DNA from: Streptomyces sp. NBC_01439
GTDB lineage: Bacteria > Actinomycetota > Actinomycetes > Streptomycetales > Streptomycetaceae
Direction: 5' to 3'
Length of the DNA: 64,000 nt
Assembly (NCBI RefSeq): GCF_036227605.1
Contig: NZ_CP109487.1
Span: forward strand, 2,170,001-2,234,000
The stretch's first letter is position 1. The number at the start of each line of letters is the position of its first letter. The position numbers and the translations under genes are program-made. The notes under the pieces are model-generated. The model was given only the letters and a program-made list of their open reading frames with translations. It ran no database searches and was not told the DNA's origin. Shown one piece after another: positions 16,763-25,181 of this stretch.

Positions 16763-17782
16763 ATGCAGAACGCAGCAGCCCCGGCACGCGACGCGGCCGA
16801 CCGGCCGGTACCCGTGCTGTCCGTCGTCATCCCGATCTACAACGAGCAGGAGGCCCTGCCCCTGACCGTGGCGCGCCTGCGTCCGATCTTGGACGGCATG
16901 GGGATCAGCTACGAGGTCGTCGGCATCGACGACGGTAGCACCGACGCCACTCCGATGATCATGCAGAAGATCCGCCAGGAGTGGCCCGAGCTGCGCATCG
17001 TGCGCTTCGCCCGCAACTCCGGACACCAGGCCGCGCTGACCGCCGGCATCCACCGGGCCCACGGCGAGTACGTCGTGAGCATCGACGCCGATCTCCAGGA
17101 CCCGCCGGAGAAGATCGTCGAGATGTACGAGCTGGCCCGCGAGAAGAACCTGGACATCGTCTACGGCGTCCGCGGCGACCGCGGCACCGACACCTTCTTC
17201 AAGCGGCGCACGGCCGGCGTCTACTACTGGCTGATGCGCAAGCTCGTCGGCAAGAACATGCCCAACCAGGCCGGCGACTTCCGCCTGCTCAGCCGGGCCG
17301 CCGTCGACGCGCTCAAGTCCCTGCCCGAGCACCAGCCGGTCTACCGGCTGCTCGTGCCGTGGCTCGGATTCAGCAGCGGCGAGGTCGTCTACGTCCGTGA
17401 GGAGCGGGTCGCGGGCAGCACCCACTACCCGCTGTCCAAGATGATCCGCCTGGCCCTGGACAGCATCACCAACTTCTCCGCCAGCCCGCTGCGGCTCGCC
17501 ACCTGGCTCGGCCTGCTGAGCTTCGTGATCTGCTTCGGCCTGGGGATCTACACCACCGTCCAGTACGCGCTCGGCGCGACCGTCCCCGGCTGGGCCTCGC
17601 TGTTCATCGGCATGGTCTTCCTCGGCGGCGTCCAGCTCGTCTGCGTCGGCCTCCTCGGCGAGTACATAGGCCGGATCTACTCCGCCGTGCAGGCCCGGCC
17701 CGCCTACTTCGTCGGCTACGACTCCGCCGAGGACACCGCGGCCGCCGAGCACGACCAGCGCGTCGCCGAATACGCGGCCTGA
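16763..17782 (+). CDS. Membrane-anchored family 2 glycosyltransferase (GtrB/DPM1-like)
   Basis: A 339-residue polyprenyl-phosphate sugar transferase. The catalytic domain (residues ~20-240) has SVVIPIYNEQEALP, GIDDGSTD and the metal-binding DADLQDPPE motif. Two C-terminal membrane helices (about 245-310) match the GtrB/Dpm layout. Such enzymes load glucose or mannose from a nucleotide sugar onto polyprenyl phosphate on the cytoplasmic face. ATG 16763 (MQNAAA) was chosen; upstream in-frame starts lack sequence support. Two tandem hairpins and then a large polytopic protein gene follow in the same direction, a likely partner for using the lipid-linked sugar outside the cell. Confidence 0.92.
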   Translation: MQNAAAPARDAADRPVPVLSVVIPIYNEQEALPLTVARLRPILDGMGISYEVVGIDDGSTDATPMIMQKIRQEWPELRIVRFARNSGHQAALTAGIHRAHGEYVVSIDADLQDPPEKIVEMYELAREKNLDIVYGVRGDRGTDTFFKRRTAGVYYWLMRKLVGKNMPNQAGDFRLLSRAAVDALKSLPEHQPVYRLLVPWLGFSSGEVVYVREERVAGSTHYPLSKMIRLALDSITNFSASPLRLATWLGLLSFVICFGLGIYTTVQYALGATVPGWASLFIGMVFLGGVQLVCVGLLGEYIGRIYSAVQARPAYFVGYDSAEDTAAAEHDQRVAEYAA

Positions 17783-17787
17783 CCCCG

Positions 17788-17835
17788 GCGCCCCGGACCG
17801 GGGCGCTCCCGGCCGGCCCCGTCCGGGGCCGGCCG
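17788..17835 (+). terminator. Two tandem hairpins between the GT2 and membrane-protein genes
   Basis: GCGCCCC-ggacc-GGGGCGC (17788-17806) and CGGCCGGCCCC-gtcc-GGGGCCGGCCG (17810-17835) are both perfect. They sit in an 84-bp gap between co-directional genes, so they could terminate or attenuate read-through. Confidence 0.6.
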
Positions 17836-17866
17836 ACGCACAGCAGGTAGGGAAGACACCGAACAC

Positions 17867-20293
17867 ATGGGTACAACTGGCAGCGTCGCGCCCGAGCGGA
17901 CCGGCCCCGGGGCGCGGCCGCTGAGCGGCTCGTCCCCGTCCCTCAGGAGCGACCGGCCCGGACCGCACGCGTTCTGGCGCTTCCTGCCGGCGGCCGCCGC
18001 GTACCTCCTCCTGGTCTCCCTGCTGTTGGCCTCGGACACCACGCCCAGCGACGTCGCCCGGTACACCTTCTACGTGCTCTGGGGCGTCATGCTCCCCGGC
18101 ACGCTGGTCTTCCGGGCGCTTCGCCGACGGCCGCACACGCTGATCGAGGATCTCGCCTTCGGTGCGGTCCTCGGCCTCGTCCTGGAACTGGCCGCCTGGG
18201 CGGTCCTCGTCGGGGCGGGCGCCCAGGCGCTCGCCCTCGCGTGGCCGCTCGCCGTGGTGATCCCCTTCGCGGCCGTGCCGAAGCTCCGCCGGCACTGGCG
18301 TCCGCGCGGGTACACCAGCCCGTCGCTCGGCTGGTCCTGGTCGCTCTCCGGGGCGGTGATGCTCAGCAGCGTCTACTTCCACCAGGTCTTCCTGTCCCTG
18401 TATCCGGTGATCCCGGACAAGGAGAACAGCAGGCTGTTCAATGACATGCCGTACCTGCTGTCGCTCGCCGCGAACGCGAAGCACAACGTCCCGCTGACCT
18501 TCCCCCAGGCTTCCGGCGAGCCCCTGCACTACCACTGGTTCACCTTCGCCCACATGGCGATGACCGACATGGTCGGTCACATCGACCTCGCGGTGGTCGA
18601 GTCCAGGCTCATGGTCCCCGCGCTGGCGGCGCTCGGCATGGTGATCGCCGCCGTGGTGGCCCACCGGCTCATCGGGCGGGCCTGGGCGGGGCCGCTGGCC
18701 GCGCTGCTGGTCTTCGCGGTCGCCGAGTTCACCGCCGTCTACCCCAACCCCGTGCCCACCTGGACCTTCGGCGCCCCCGCCGTCCGGCTGATGTCCTGGT
18801 CCAGCCTCTCCCTGACGTACAGCCAGCCACTGCTGATCGCGCTGATGGGGGTCATCGGCGACGCGCTGCGCAGGAGTCGCAAGGAGGGCCCGTCAGCCGC
18901 GGACGGCGAGGGCGCCGACCGGGTCCCGTCCTTCGGCCGCGAGGTGTACGTCCTCGTCGCGCTGTTCGCCCTGGCCTCCACTGCGGCCAAGGCGAGCACC
19001 CTGCCCGTCACCCTGGCCGGCCTGGCCCTGACCGGCTTCGTCCTGCTGATCACCACCCGGCGCATCCCGTGGCAGGTGGTCGGGCTGGGCGCGATCCTCG
19101 GCGGTGCCCAGCTCTTCGCGACGGCGGTCATATTCAACTTCGAGAGCTACGGGCTGGAGATCATCCCGTTCGGCAACATCCGCGGCTACTGGGCGGATCA
19201 GGGGAACCTGCGCTCACCGGCGTTCCAAGCCCTCGTCGTCGTGGGCACGCTGGTCGCCTTCCTGCTCAACCACCAGCTGAAGCTGCTCGGCATGATCCCG
19301 TTGATCTCGAAGCGGCGCTTCCGGCTGGAACCCGTCCAGTGGTTCCTGCTCGGCGCCTCCGTGGCGGGGCCGTGTGCCTACCTGGCCGTCAACGGCTACA
19401 ACGCCAGTTACTTCACGCTCGCCTCGCTGCCCTTCGGGGCCGTGCTCTCGGCCTGGGGCTTCTGCGAGACCTTCGAACGCGCTTCGCTCGGCGCGCGGGG
19501 CAAGGCCGCACTCGCCTTCGGCGTGCTCGCCTTCTCCGCGCTGCTCACCTTCGGGATCTACCGCTACTCCGGCCGCTGGTCGTCCTACGTGCTGCGGCTC
19601 GCCGGCGACGCGGGGCGCAAGGGCACCTCCTACTCCGTGCTGTTGCCCGCGCTCGCGCTGGCCGCGGCACTGGCCCTGGCCGCCCTGGTCGGCGCGGTCC
19701 TGTGGCGGCTCGGCGGCCGGGCGTGGCCCGCGCTGCGCGGCCGCGGCGCGATCGTCCTGCTGGCCGCCGCCCTCACGGCCGGCACCCCGGGTCTCTTCCA
19801 CGACGTCCTGCAGTCCCGGGAATCCCTGTGGTCGTTCTCCTACGTCATGCCCCGCTCGCACGTGCAGGCGGCGCGCTGGATCCGCGCCCACAGCGAGCCG
19901 TCGGACGTGCTGGCCACCAACAGTCACTGCTGGCAGGTGGAGGGGCCGCTGCCCCCAGGGGCGAAGTGCGAAGAAAACACCCGCTCCCAGTGGCTCAGCG
20001 CGTTCTCCGAGCGGTCGGTGCTGATCGAGGGCTGGGGCTACGCGCCGCGGGCCATGGCCCTGTCGGGCGGCGGGGCCGCCTACTACGGCCCCTTCTGGGA
20101 CCAGGAACTGTTCCGGTTCAACGAGGACGCCGTCTACCGGCCGACGCCCGAGATCCTGCGCCGGCTCCACGACCGGTACCACGTCCGCTACATCGTGGCG
20201 CACCGCCCGTCGGGCGCCGAGTCGCCGCTCCTGGCCGACCTCGCGAAGAAGGTCTACGACAACGGTCGGCTGGCGGTGTACGAGCTGTCCTGA
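17867..20293 (+). CDS. Large polytopic membrane protein, GT-C-like
   Basis: An 808-residue integral membrane protein. After a ~35-residue disordered N-terminus there are about 12-14 hydrophobic helices up to residue ~640. A soluble C-terminal part follows (about 650-808, RSHVQAARWIRAHSEPSDVL onward), a layout seen in GT-C glycosyltransferases and related proteins of unknown function. Acidic/aromatic residues in the first extracytoplasmic loop (IPDKENSRLFNDMPYLLSLA) are where GT-C enzymes place their catalytic Asp. Position behind the GT2 gene suggests it uses or moves a polyprenyl-linked sugar, which is inference. ATG 17867. Confidence 0.75.
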   Translation: MGTTGSVAPERTGPGARPLSGSSPSLRSDRPGPHAFWRFLPAAAAYLLLVSLLLASDTTPSDVARYTFYVLWGVMLPGTLVFRALRRRPHTLIEDLAFGAVLGLVLELAAWAVLVGAGAQALALAWPLAVVIPFAAVPKLRRHWRPRGYTSPSLGWSWSLSGAVMLSSVYFHQVFLSLYPVIPDKENSRLFNDMPYLLSLAANAKHNVPLTFPQASGEPLHYHWFTFAHMAMTDMVGHIDLAVVESRLMVPALAALGMVIAAVVAHRLIGRAWAGPLAALLVFAVAEFTAVYPNPVPTWTFGAPAVRLMSWSSLSLTYSQPLLIALMGVIGDALRRSRKEGPSAADGEGADRVPSFGREVYVLVALFALASTAAKASTLPVTLAGLALTGFVLLITTRRIPWQVVGLGAILGGAQLFATAVIFNFESYGLEIIPFGNIRGYWADQGNLRSPAFQALVVVGTLVAFLLNHQLKLLGMIPLISKRRFRLEPVQWFLLGASVAGPCAYLAVNGYNASYFTLASLPFGAVLSAWGFCETFERASLGARGKAALAFGVLAFSALLTFGIYRYSGRWSSYVLRLAGDAGRKGTSYSVLLPALALAAALALAALVGAVLWRLGGRAWPALRGRGAIVLLAAALTAGTPGLFHDVLQSRESLWSFSYVMPRSHVQAARWIRAHSEPSDVLATNSHCWQVEGPLPPGAKCEENTRSQWLSAFSERSVLIEGWGYAPRAMALSGGGAAYYGPFWDQELFRFNEDAVYRPTPEILRRLHDRYHVRYIVAHRPSGAESPLLADLAKKVYDNGRLAVYELS

Positions 20294-20317
20294 CGGGCTC
20301 GCAGACACCGCCGGAGG

Positions 20318-20358
20318 CCCGGGGTCCGCACAGGCGTCACGCCTGCGGGGACCCCGGG
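20318..20358 (+). terminator. Bidirectional hairpin terminator
   Basis: CCCGGGGTCC-GCA-CAGGCG, loop TCA, CGCCTG-CGG-GGACCCCGGG. The loop includes the stop codon of the converging BCCT gene, so one structure serves both converging genes. Confidence 0.75.
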
Positions 20359-22070
20359 TCTTCGCCGTCCTCGTGTTCCCGTACCCCGGACCGGGACCCG
20401 GCCACGCGCCGCAGCCGGGGGTGGCGGGCCGCCCCCTGTTCGGTGATGGCGTCGCCGACCATGGCCCGGACCGCGTCCCGCATCCCGTGCAGGGGGTGGT
20501 GGCGGGCGGGTCCGGCGCCGGGGTCGGTGCGGAGTTCCTTCACCAGGGCCCAGCAGAGCAGCATCATGACGATGACGAAGGGCAGCGCGACCAGGATGGT
20601 GGCGGTCTGCAGGGACTTCAGGCCGCCCGCGACGAGGAGCACCGCGGCGACGGCGGCCATCAGCACGCCCCAGGTGACGACGAGCCAGGTGCACGGGTTG
20701 AGGGAGCCGCGGCTGGTGAGCGAACCCATCACCAGCGAGGCCGAGTCGGCGCTGGTGACGAAGTAGGTCATGACCAGGACCATGGCGACCCACGAGGTGA
20801 CCGCGGAGAGCGGCAGGGCGTCCAGCATCGCGAAGAGCGAGGCCTCCGTACCGTCCTTGATCTCGGCGGCGAAGTCGACGGCGCCGGTGGAGTCGAGGCG
20901 GATGGCGGTGCCGCCCATGACGCAGAACCAGATGACGGTGGCCCCGCTGGGGACGAGCAGCACGCCGATGAGGAACTCGCGGATGGTGCGGCCGCGCGAG
21001 ATGCGGGCGATGAAGGTGCCGACGAAGGGGGCCCAGGAGAGCCACCAGGCCCAGTAGAAGATCGTCCACGCGCCGAGCCACTTGGAGTCGGTGAAGGCGC
21101 CGGTGCGGCTGGCCATGGGCACCAGCTCGCTCAGGTACCCGCCGACACCGGCGGGGATCACGTCGAGGATGTAGACGGTGGGGCCGAGCACGAAGACGAA
21201 GAGCATCAGGGTGGCGGCGAGCACGATGTTGATGGTGCTGAGCCACTTCACCCCCTTGTGCAGGCCGGAGAAGGCGGAGAGGACGAAGGCCGCCGAGAGC
21301 GAGCCGATGATGACCAGTTCGACGGTGACGGAGTCCTCGATGCCGGTGGTGAGGCTGAGCCCCTTGGAGACCTGGAGCGCGCCGAGGCCGAGGCTGGTGG
21401 CGGTGCCGAAGACGGTGGCGAAGACGGCCAGAAGGTCGACGGCCTTGCCGGGCCGGCCGTTGGCCCGCTGCTCGCCGATCAGGGGGACGAAGGCGGAGCT
21501 GAAGCGGTTGCCGCGGCCCTTGCGGAAGGTCGCGTAGGCCAGGGCGAGGCCGGCGATGCCGTAGATCGCCCAGGGGGTGAGGGTCCAGTGGAAGAAGGAG
21601 TACTCCATGGCCGCGAGGGCGGCGGCGCCGGTGCGGGGGGCCGCCCCGGAGGCCGGGGGTGGGGCCAGGTAGTGGGTGAGCGGCTCCCCCACCCCGTAGA
21701 ACATCAGGCCGATGCCCATCCCGGCACTGAACATCATCGCGATCCACGCGAGGTTGGTGAACTCGGGCTCGGAGTCGTCGGCGCCGAGGCGGATCCGGCC
21801 GAACCGGCTGATCGCGAGGACGACGCACATGACGAGGAAGACGTCGGCGGCGATCACGAACAGCCAGGCGAAGTTGCCCAGCACCCAGGAGAGCGCGGTG
21901 CTCGACGCCGTGTCGAAGGAGTCCCCGGCCAGGGCCGCCCAGGCGACGACGGCCAGCACGGCGATCACACCCACGGTGACGACGGCATGGTCGGGCGCGC
22001 CGTCCGAGGGGCCGCCGGACCCGCCTCCCGGGGTGTCCGGACGTGGCTGTTCCAGTGATTCCGCGCTCAT
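20337..22070 (-). CDS. BCCT-family betaine/choline/carnitine transporter
   Basis: A 577-residue secondary transporter for quaternary ammonium compounds such as glycine betaine, used in osmoprotection. Twelve membrane helices are predicted. Family motifs GMGIGLMFYGVGEP (about residue 113) and IFYWAWWLSWAPFVGTFIAR (about 335) include the tryptophan-rich substrate box. Residues 1-30 are a disordered cytoplasmic tail and the last ~60 residues a charged C-tail, which in BetP-like proteins senses osmotic stress. Start is ATG 22070. It is divergent from glycerate kinase across a 143-bp gap. Confidence 0.95.
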   Translation of the reverse strand: MSAESLEQPRPDTPGGGSGGPSDGAPDHAVVTVGVIAVLAVVAWAALAGDSFDTASSTALSWVLGNFAWLFVIAADVFLVMCVVLAISRFGRIRLGADDSEPEFTNLAWIAMMFSAGMGIGLMFYGVGEPLTHYLAPPPASGAAPRTGAAALAAMEYSFFHWTLTPWAIYGIAGLALAYATFRKGRGNRFSSAFVPLIGEQRANGRPGKAVDLLAVFATVFGTATSLGLGALQVSKGLSLTTGIEDSVTVELVIIGSLSAAFVLSAFSGLHKGVKWLSTINIVLAATLMLFVFVLGPTVYILDVIPAGVGGYLSELVPMASRTGAFTDSKWLGAWTIFYWAWWLSWAPFVGTFIARISRGRTIREFLIGVLLVPSGATVIWFCVMGGTAIRLDSTGAVDFAAEIKDGTEASLFAMLDALPLSAVTSWVAMVLVMTYFVTSADSASLVMGSLTSRGSLNPCTWLVVTWGVLMAAVAAVLLVAGGLKSLQTATILVALPFVIVMMLLCWALVKELRTDPGAGPARHHPLHGMRDAVRAMVGDAITEQGAARHPRLRRVAGSRSGVREHEDGEDPGSPQA

Positions 22071-22148
22071 GCGGCCACACTATGCAGGCGTATATCCCTA
22101 TTTAGGCGCATGGTGCGCCGGGTGTGGCCCAGGCCACTCATGGGCATA

Positions 22149-22160
22149 GGAGGATCCTCC
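22149..22160 (+). promoter_or_regulatory. Perfect 12-bp palindrome in the BCCT/glycerate kinase divergent promoter region
   Basis: GGAGGATCCTCC lies between the two divergent genes, about 54 bp before the glycerate kinase GTG. It is a possible operator; no binder can be named. Confidence 0.35.
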
Positions 22161-22213
22161 GGATAAGCTCATGGCGGCGCGACTGCACTGTTCGATAGCA
22201 AGGGATAGCAAAG

Positions 22214-23362
22214 GTGACGGACGGAGCAGTAACTGAGGCCGCGCGCGTACTCATCGCCGCGGACAAATTCAAGGGCTCGCTCACGGCCGTTCAGGTCGCG
22301 GAGCGGGTGACGGCCGGTCTTCGCAGGGCCGTACCGGACCTGGAGATCGAGACCCTCCCCGTCGCGGACGGCGGCGACGGAACGGTCGCGGCAGCCGTGG
22401 CAGCGGGCTTCGAGCGCAGGGAGGTACGGGTCACCGGACCCCTCGGCGACCAGGTCACGGCCGCCTTCGCGCTGCGCGGGGGCACCGCGGTGGTCGAGAT
22501 GGCGGAGGCCTCCGGGCTGCAGCTGCTGCCGGCGGGCACTTTCGCCGCGCTGACGGCGACCACGTACGGCTCGGGCGAGCTGCTCAAGGCCGCGCTGGAC
22601 GCGGGCGCGCGCTCGATCGTCTTCGGCGTGGGCGGCAGTGCCACCACCGACGGCGGCGCCGGCATGCTGGCCGCGCTGGGCGCCGTGTTCCTGGATGCGA
22701 ACGGCGAACCGGTCGGTCCGGGTGGCGGTGCGCTGGCCAAGCTGGCCTCCGCCGACCTGTCCGGCGTCGACCCGCGCTTCGCGGAGGTGGAGTTCGTCCT
22801 CGCGAGCGACGTGGACAACCCGCTGACCGGCCCGAAGGGCTGCGCCGCGGTGTACGGCCCGCAGAAGGGTGCGTCGCCCGAGGACGTGGCGACGCTCGAC
22901 GCGGCGCTGGCGCACTTCGCGGTGGTGCTGGAGAAGTCGATCGGCGCGAAGGCCGCCGAGTGCGCGGTACTCCCGGGTGCCGGTGGTGCGGGCGGCATCG
23001 GCTACGGGGCCCTGCTGCTCGGCGCGGCGTTCCGTCCGGGCATCGAACTGATGCTGGACGTGCTGGGCTTCGCCCCCGCGCTGGAGCGGGCCACGCTGGT
23101 CATCACCGGTGAGGGCTCCCTGGACGAGCAGACCCTGCACGGCAAGGCCCCGGCGGGCGTCGCGGCCGCGGCGCGCGCGGCGGGCAAGCCCGTGGTGGCC
23201 GTCTGCGGCCGGCTACTGCTGACCCAGGAGGCGCTGGAAGGGGCCGGCATCCGCAAGGCGTACCCGCTCACGGACCTGGAGCCCGACCCGGCCAAGTCCA
23301 TCCCGAACGCGGGTCCCCTGCTGGAGCAGGTCGCGGCCAACATCGCCGCCGACGTGCTCTGA
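22214..23362 (+). CDS. Glycerate kinase (GlxK/GarK family)
   Basis: A 382-residue type-2 glycerate kinase phosphorylating D-glycerate in glyoxylate/glycerate metabolism. Landmarks: IAADKFKGSLTA at residue ~14, LPVADGGDGTV at ~49, IVFGVGGSATTDGGAGML at ~135 (substrate and phosphate loop) and LVITGEGSLDEQTLHGKAP near 298. GTG 22214 is preceded by AAGGGA at about 8 nt. It is a single gene, divergent from the BCCT transporter. Confidence 0.96.
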   Translation: MTDGAVTEAARVLIAADKFKGSLTAVQVAERVTAGLRRAVPDLEIETLPVADGGDGTVAAAVAAGFERREVRVTGPLGDQVTAAFALRGGTAVVEMAEASGLQLLPAGTFAALTATTYGSGELLKAALDAGARSIVFGVGGSATTDGGAGMLAALGAVFLDANGEPVGPGGGALAKLASADLSGVDPRFAEVEFVLASDVDNPLTGPKGCAAVYGPQKGASPEDVATLDAALAHFAVVLEKSIGAKAAECAVLPGAGGAGGIGYGALLLGAAFRPGIELMLDVLGFAPALERATLVITGEGSLDEQTLHGKAPAGVAAAARAAGKPVVAVCGRLLLTQEALEGAGIRKAYPLTDLEPDPAKSIPNAGPLLEQVAANIAADVL

Positions 23363-23389
23363 TCCGGCCGTCTGCCCGGACCCCGCATC

Positions 23390-23488
23390 TCAGCCTCGCC
23401 AGGGGGTACCTCCCAGCGGTAGCTGGGGGAGTTTGAGGCGCGGGTCCGGGCGGAGCCCGGAGGCCGTCGGTGCTGCCGGCGAGGCTGA
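23390..23488 (+). repeat. Dispersed Streptomyces palindromic repeat
   Basis: An 11-bp inverted pair TCAGCCTCGCC / GGCGAGGCTGA bounds the element. Inside are GGTACCTCCCAGCGGTAGCT (part of a palindromic block at about 23401-23431) and TTTGAGGCGCGGGTCCGGGC with a GGAGCCCGGAGG end. Both inner pieces are familiar from many Streptomyces intergenic regions (recollection, not searched). The first block recurs inverted at 52997-53028. It sits between converging genes and may act as a terminator. Confidence 0.75.
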
Positions 23489-23500
23489 ATTCGGGCGGGG

Positions 23501-24079
23501 CTACCGCAGAAGGTCGGCCGTGGTGACCACGCGGGCGAAACCGCCGCCCTCGAGGTTCACCGCGGTGGCGGTGGCGAGTTCGTCCGCCGTCAGGGCGAGG
23601 CCCGCCGGCCCGGCGAGGTCGAAGGTGTGCGTGGCGTCGAGCGGGACGAGCACGTCATAGCCCAGGTTCCCCGCCATCCGGGCCGTGGTCTCGACGCACA
23701 TGTTGGTCTGGATGCCGACCAGCACCAGCTGGCCGATGCCCCGGGCCTTCAGCCAGTCGGCCAGGTCCGGGGTGCCGTAGAAGGCCGAGTTCACCGTCTT
23801 GGTGACCACCAGGGCCCCCTGGCTCCGCTTCTCCACCAGGTCCTTGAAGGCGTGGCCGGGGTGGTCGGCGGCGAGGACCGAACCCGGCTGCACGGAGGCG
23901 TGCCGGACCAGGACCACCGGGCGGCCGGCCGCCTGCCAGGCGTCCATCAGGGCCGCGATGTTGTCCTCGGCCGCAGGATTGTTGCGGGGCCCCCAGAAGG
24001 ACTCCTCGTCGAAGCCCTTCTGCACGTCGATGACCAGCAGGGCACTGTTGGGGGCGATCTCGATCGCGGTCGTCGTCAT
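23501..24079 (-). CDS. Cysteine hydrolase, isochorismatase-like
   Basis: A 192-residue isochorismatase-superfamily hydrolase. The catalytic triad is visible: Asp in ALLVIDVQKGF (about residue 18), Lys in LVVTKTVNSAF (about 93) and Cys in GIQTNMCVETTARMAG (about 128). Family members hydrolyse nicotinamide, N-carbamoyl compounds or isochorismate; the substrate here is not determined. Start ATG 24079. It is divergent from a GlxA-type regulator whose N-terminal domain is related to DJ-1/PfpI, a frequent genomic pairing suggesting the regulator controls it. Confidence 0.93.
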   Translation of the reverse strand: MTTTAIEIAPNSALLVIDVQKGFDEESFWGPRNNPAAEDNIAALMDAWQAAGRPVVLVRHASVQPGSVLAADHPGHAFKDLVEKRSQGALVVTKTVNSAFYGTPDLADWLKARGIGQLVLVGIQTNMCVETTARMAGNLGYDVLVPLDATHTFDLAGPAGLALTADELATATAVNLEGGGFARVVTTADLLR

Positions 24080-24144
24080 GGCTCCATGCTGTCCGCCGGG
24101 CCGCCGGCCCGACAGCGCCCTCGAGGCCCCGTACCGATGGGATC

Positions 24145-24176
24145 CTGCCAGCCTGGCAGTTCTGGCCGCCTGGCAG
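24145..24176 (+). promoter_or_regulatory. Candidate operator between cysteine hydrolase and GlxA-type regulator
   Basis: CTGCCAG-C-CTGGCAG (24145-24159) is a perfect 7-1-7 palindrome, with another CTGGCAG half-site at 24170-24176, 17 bp from the previous one. It lies 9-41 bp from the regulator start, so an autoregulatory site is plausible. Confidence 0.55.
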
Positions 24177-24185
24177 ACTGGCCGG

Positions 24186-25181
24186 ATGCGCCGTGTCGCG
24201 ATCGTCGTCCAGCCCGGTATCCGCAGCTTCGACCTCGCCGTCATCACCGAGGTCTGGGGCCCCAACCGCAGCCGCGCCGGGGTGCCGGGCTTCGAGCTGC
24301 GCCGGTGCGCCCTGGAGCCCGGTCCGATCCCGCTGCCCGGCGGCCTGACCCTGGCCCCCGACCGGGGACTGGACTGGCTGGCGACCGCGGACCTGGTCGT
24401 CGTACCGGCGCTGGCCGAGCCGGCCGATCCGACGCCCGCGCCGGTCCTCGCCGCCCTGCGCGAAGCGCACGGCCGGGGCGTGCCGGTCGCCGCCTTGTGT
24501 GCCGGGGCGTTCATCCTGGCGGAGGCCGGTCTACTGGAGGGCCGCCGGGCGGTCACCCACTGGTGGCTGGCCCCGCAGCTCGCCGCCCGCTATCCGGGGA
24601 TCGTGGTCGAGGACGCCCCGCTCTACGTCGAGGACGGCGGGCTGTGGACCTCCGCCGGGGTGGCCTCCGGGATCGACCTGTGCCTGCACCTCGTCCGGGA
24701 GGCGCACGGCGCCGAGGCCGCCGCCGCCATCGCCCGCTCCATGGTGACCGGCCCCTTCCGCACCGGGGACCACGCCCAGTACCTGGACCGGCCCGTCCCG
24801 GCCGCGGACCGGACGGCCGAGGCGCTGGCCGCCGTACGGGCGCGCGCCCTGCGTTCGCTGCACGAGCCCCTGTCCGTGGCGACCATGGCCGGCTGGGCCG
24901 GGATGTCCCCGCGGTCCTTCGCCCGGCACTTCACCGCCGCCACCGGCACCACCCCGCACCGGTGGCTGCTGGGCCACCGGCTGGACGCGGCCCGCAAGCT
25001 GCTGGAACGCACCGACCATCCGGTGCCGGAAGTGGCCCGGCGGGCCGGTTTCGCCAGTGAGGTCACCTTCCGCCAGCACTTCACCGCGTGCGTCGGCCTC
25101 GGCCCGCGCGCGTACCGGGCGGCCTCCTGTGCACCAGCAGCCGCACCAAACCCTCCGGACAGTGTTAGAAAGGGCTCATGA
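24186..25181 (+). CDS. GlxA-family transcriptional regulator (DJ-1/PfpI domain plus AraC DNA-binding domain)
   Basis: A 331-residue regulator. Residues 1-190 form a DJ-1/PfpI-like domain with the nucleophile-elbow motif AALCAGAFILAEAGLLEGR (Cys near residue 102). Residues ~215-315 are a two-HTH AraC domain: MAGWAGMSPRSFARHF and VARRAGFASEVTFRQHF. ATG 24186 has no clear ribosome site and may be close to leaderless. The last 4 bp overlap the start of the next gene, a SpoIIE-type phosphatase, tying a metabolic regulator to a signalling phosphatase in one transcript. Confidence 0.92.
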   Translation: MRRVAIVVQPGIRSFDLAVITEVWGPNRSRAGVPGFELRRCALEPGPIPLPGGLTLAPDRGLDWLATADLVVVPALAEPADPTPAPVLAALREAHGRGVPVAALCAGAFILAEAGLLEGRRAVTHWWLAPQLAARYPGIVVEDAPLYVEDGGLWTSAGVASGIDLCLHLVREAHGAEAAAAIARSMVTGPFRTGDHAQYLDRPVPAADRTAEALAAVRARALRSLHEPLSVATMAGWAGMSPRSFARHFTAATGTTPHRWLLGHRLDAARKLLERTDHPVPEVARRAGFASEVTFRQHFTACVGLGPRAYRAASCAPAAAPNPPDSVRKGS

